This document shows positions 7,081-7,198 of a DNA stretch of 7,198 nucleotides, piece by piece. A model generated the notes under the pieces. The model searched no databases, was not told where the DNA came from, and saw nothing but the letters and a program-made list of their open reading frames with translations. The position numbers were made by a program, and so were the translations under genes. Position 1 is the stretch's first letter. Each line of letters begins with the position of its first letter. Source of the DNA: Candidatus Omnitrophota bacterium (GTDB lineage Bacteria; Omnitrophota; Gorgyraeia; Gygaellales; Profunditerraquicolaceae); assembly GCA_016938245.1 (NCBI GenBank), contig JAFGUY010000099.1, forward strand, positions 1 through 7,198, given 5' to 3'.

Positions 7081-7198
7081 TTGACTGTGATTGAGCGTGG
7101 CCTCTGAGGAGGCCGAGCGGGCACGGTTCACCCGCTAAAGAATAGCCTGTGAGAGCGAGGCACCGGAAGGGAGCGAAATTTTGCCACGCCGGGGCAAA
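7081..7198. repeat. GC-rich hairpin-dense island, possible repeat element or structured RNA
   Basis: This stretch is about 60% G+C (71 of 118 bases), against about 35% for 7001-7060. It folds locally into GGCCTC/GAGGCC (7099-7104 with 7109-7114, loop TGAG), AGCGGG/CCCGCT (7116-7121 with 7131-7136) and TTTGCC/GGCAAA (7180-7185 with 7193-7198, ending at the window edge). The pentamer GAGCG occurs four times (7093, 7115, 7153, 7171). A minus-strand frame stays open from the edge to 6983, but its residue composition does not look like a typical protein. The element is cut by the window edge, so its full extent is unknown. A dispersed repeat, a structured leader or RNA, or the tail of an unseen gene are all possible. 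Confidence 0.4.

Noticed and set aside
7116..7136. AGCGGG...GGTTCA...CCCGCT considered as a tRNA T-arm
   Set aside because: The loop is 9 bases where 7 are needed, and no anticodon arm, D arm or acceptor stem can be fitted around it.

Overview
The window carries five protein-coding genes, all on the minus strand and packed end to end, so transcription runs from the right edge to the left. The genes are AT-leaning, with junctions that overlap or lie within about 45 bases. The mix is a β-CASP metallo-β-lactamase RNA nuclease, a TVP38/TMEM64 membrane protein, a DUF1846 (UPF0371) protein, a degenerate HD-GYP phosphodiesterase, and a helical-repeat protein sharing the HD-GYP protein's N-terminal domain. 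This suits a free-living Gram-negative-type bacterium from an uncultured lineage. Candidatus Omnitrophota is my best guess, with Deltaproteobacteria-like groups as alternatives; no rRNA or other marker gene settles it.

Layout in transcription order. 7198-6979: upstream region, GC-rich (about 60% G+C in 7081-7198) with several hairpins, then an AT-rich stretch holding a possible promoter directly against the first start codon. 6978-5080: 632-residue helical-repeat protein. 5095-3779: HD-GYP protein, overlapping the previous gene by 16 bases. 3778-3736: short gap which, with the tail of the HD-GYP gene, holds a near-consensus sigma70-type promoter and a good ribosome binding site. 3735-2212: DUF1846 protein. 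2212-1532: TVP38-like membrane protein, starting at a TAATG stop/start overlap. 1526-132: β-CASP nuclease, 5 bases after the previous stop. 131-1: short non-coding tail with a GGGACGGTTCTT motif that I associate with dispersed repeats.

The genes fall into two modules. The first is a pair of proteins built on the same N-terminal domain (a Y-x3-HP helix, a β-rich middle and a GL-x3-EL helix). One copy is fused to helical repeats and the other to HD-GYP. Their overlap suggests coordinated synthesis and perhaps a complex involved in cyclic-dinucleotide signalling. The second (DUF1846, TVP38, β-CASP) appears to have its own promoter and translational coupling, but no shared pathway is evident. I see no CRISPR array, transposase, tRNA or rRNA gene. 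The most unusual items are the domain-sharing gene pair with a modified HD-GYP active site, the strong internal promoter, the possibly leaderless start of the first gene, and the hairpin-rich GC island at the right edge.
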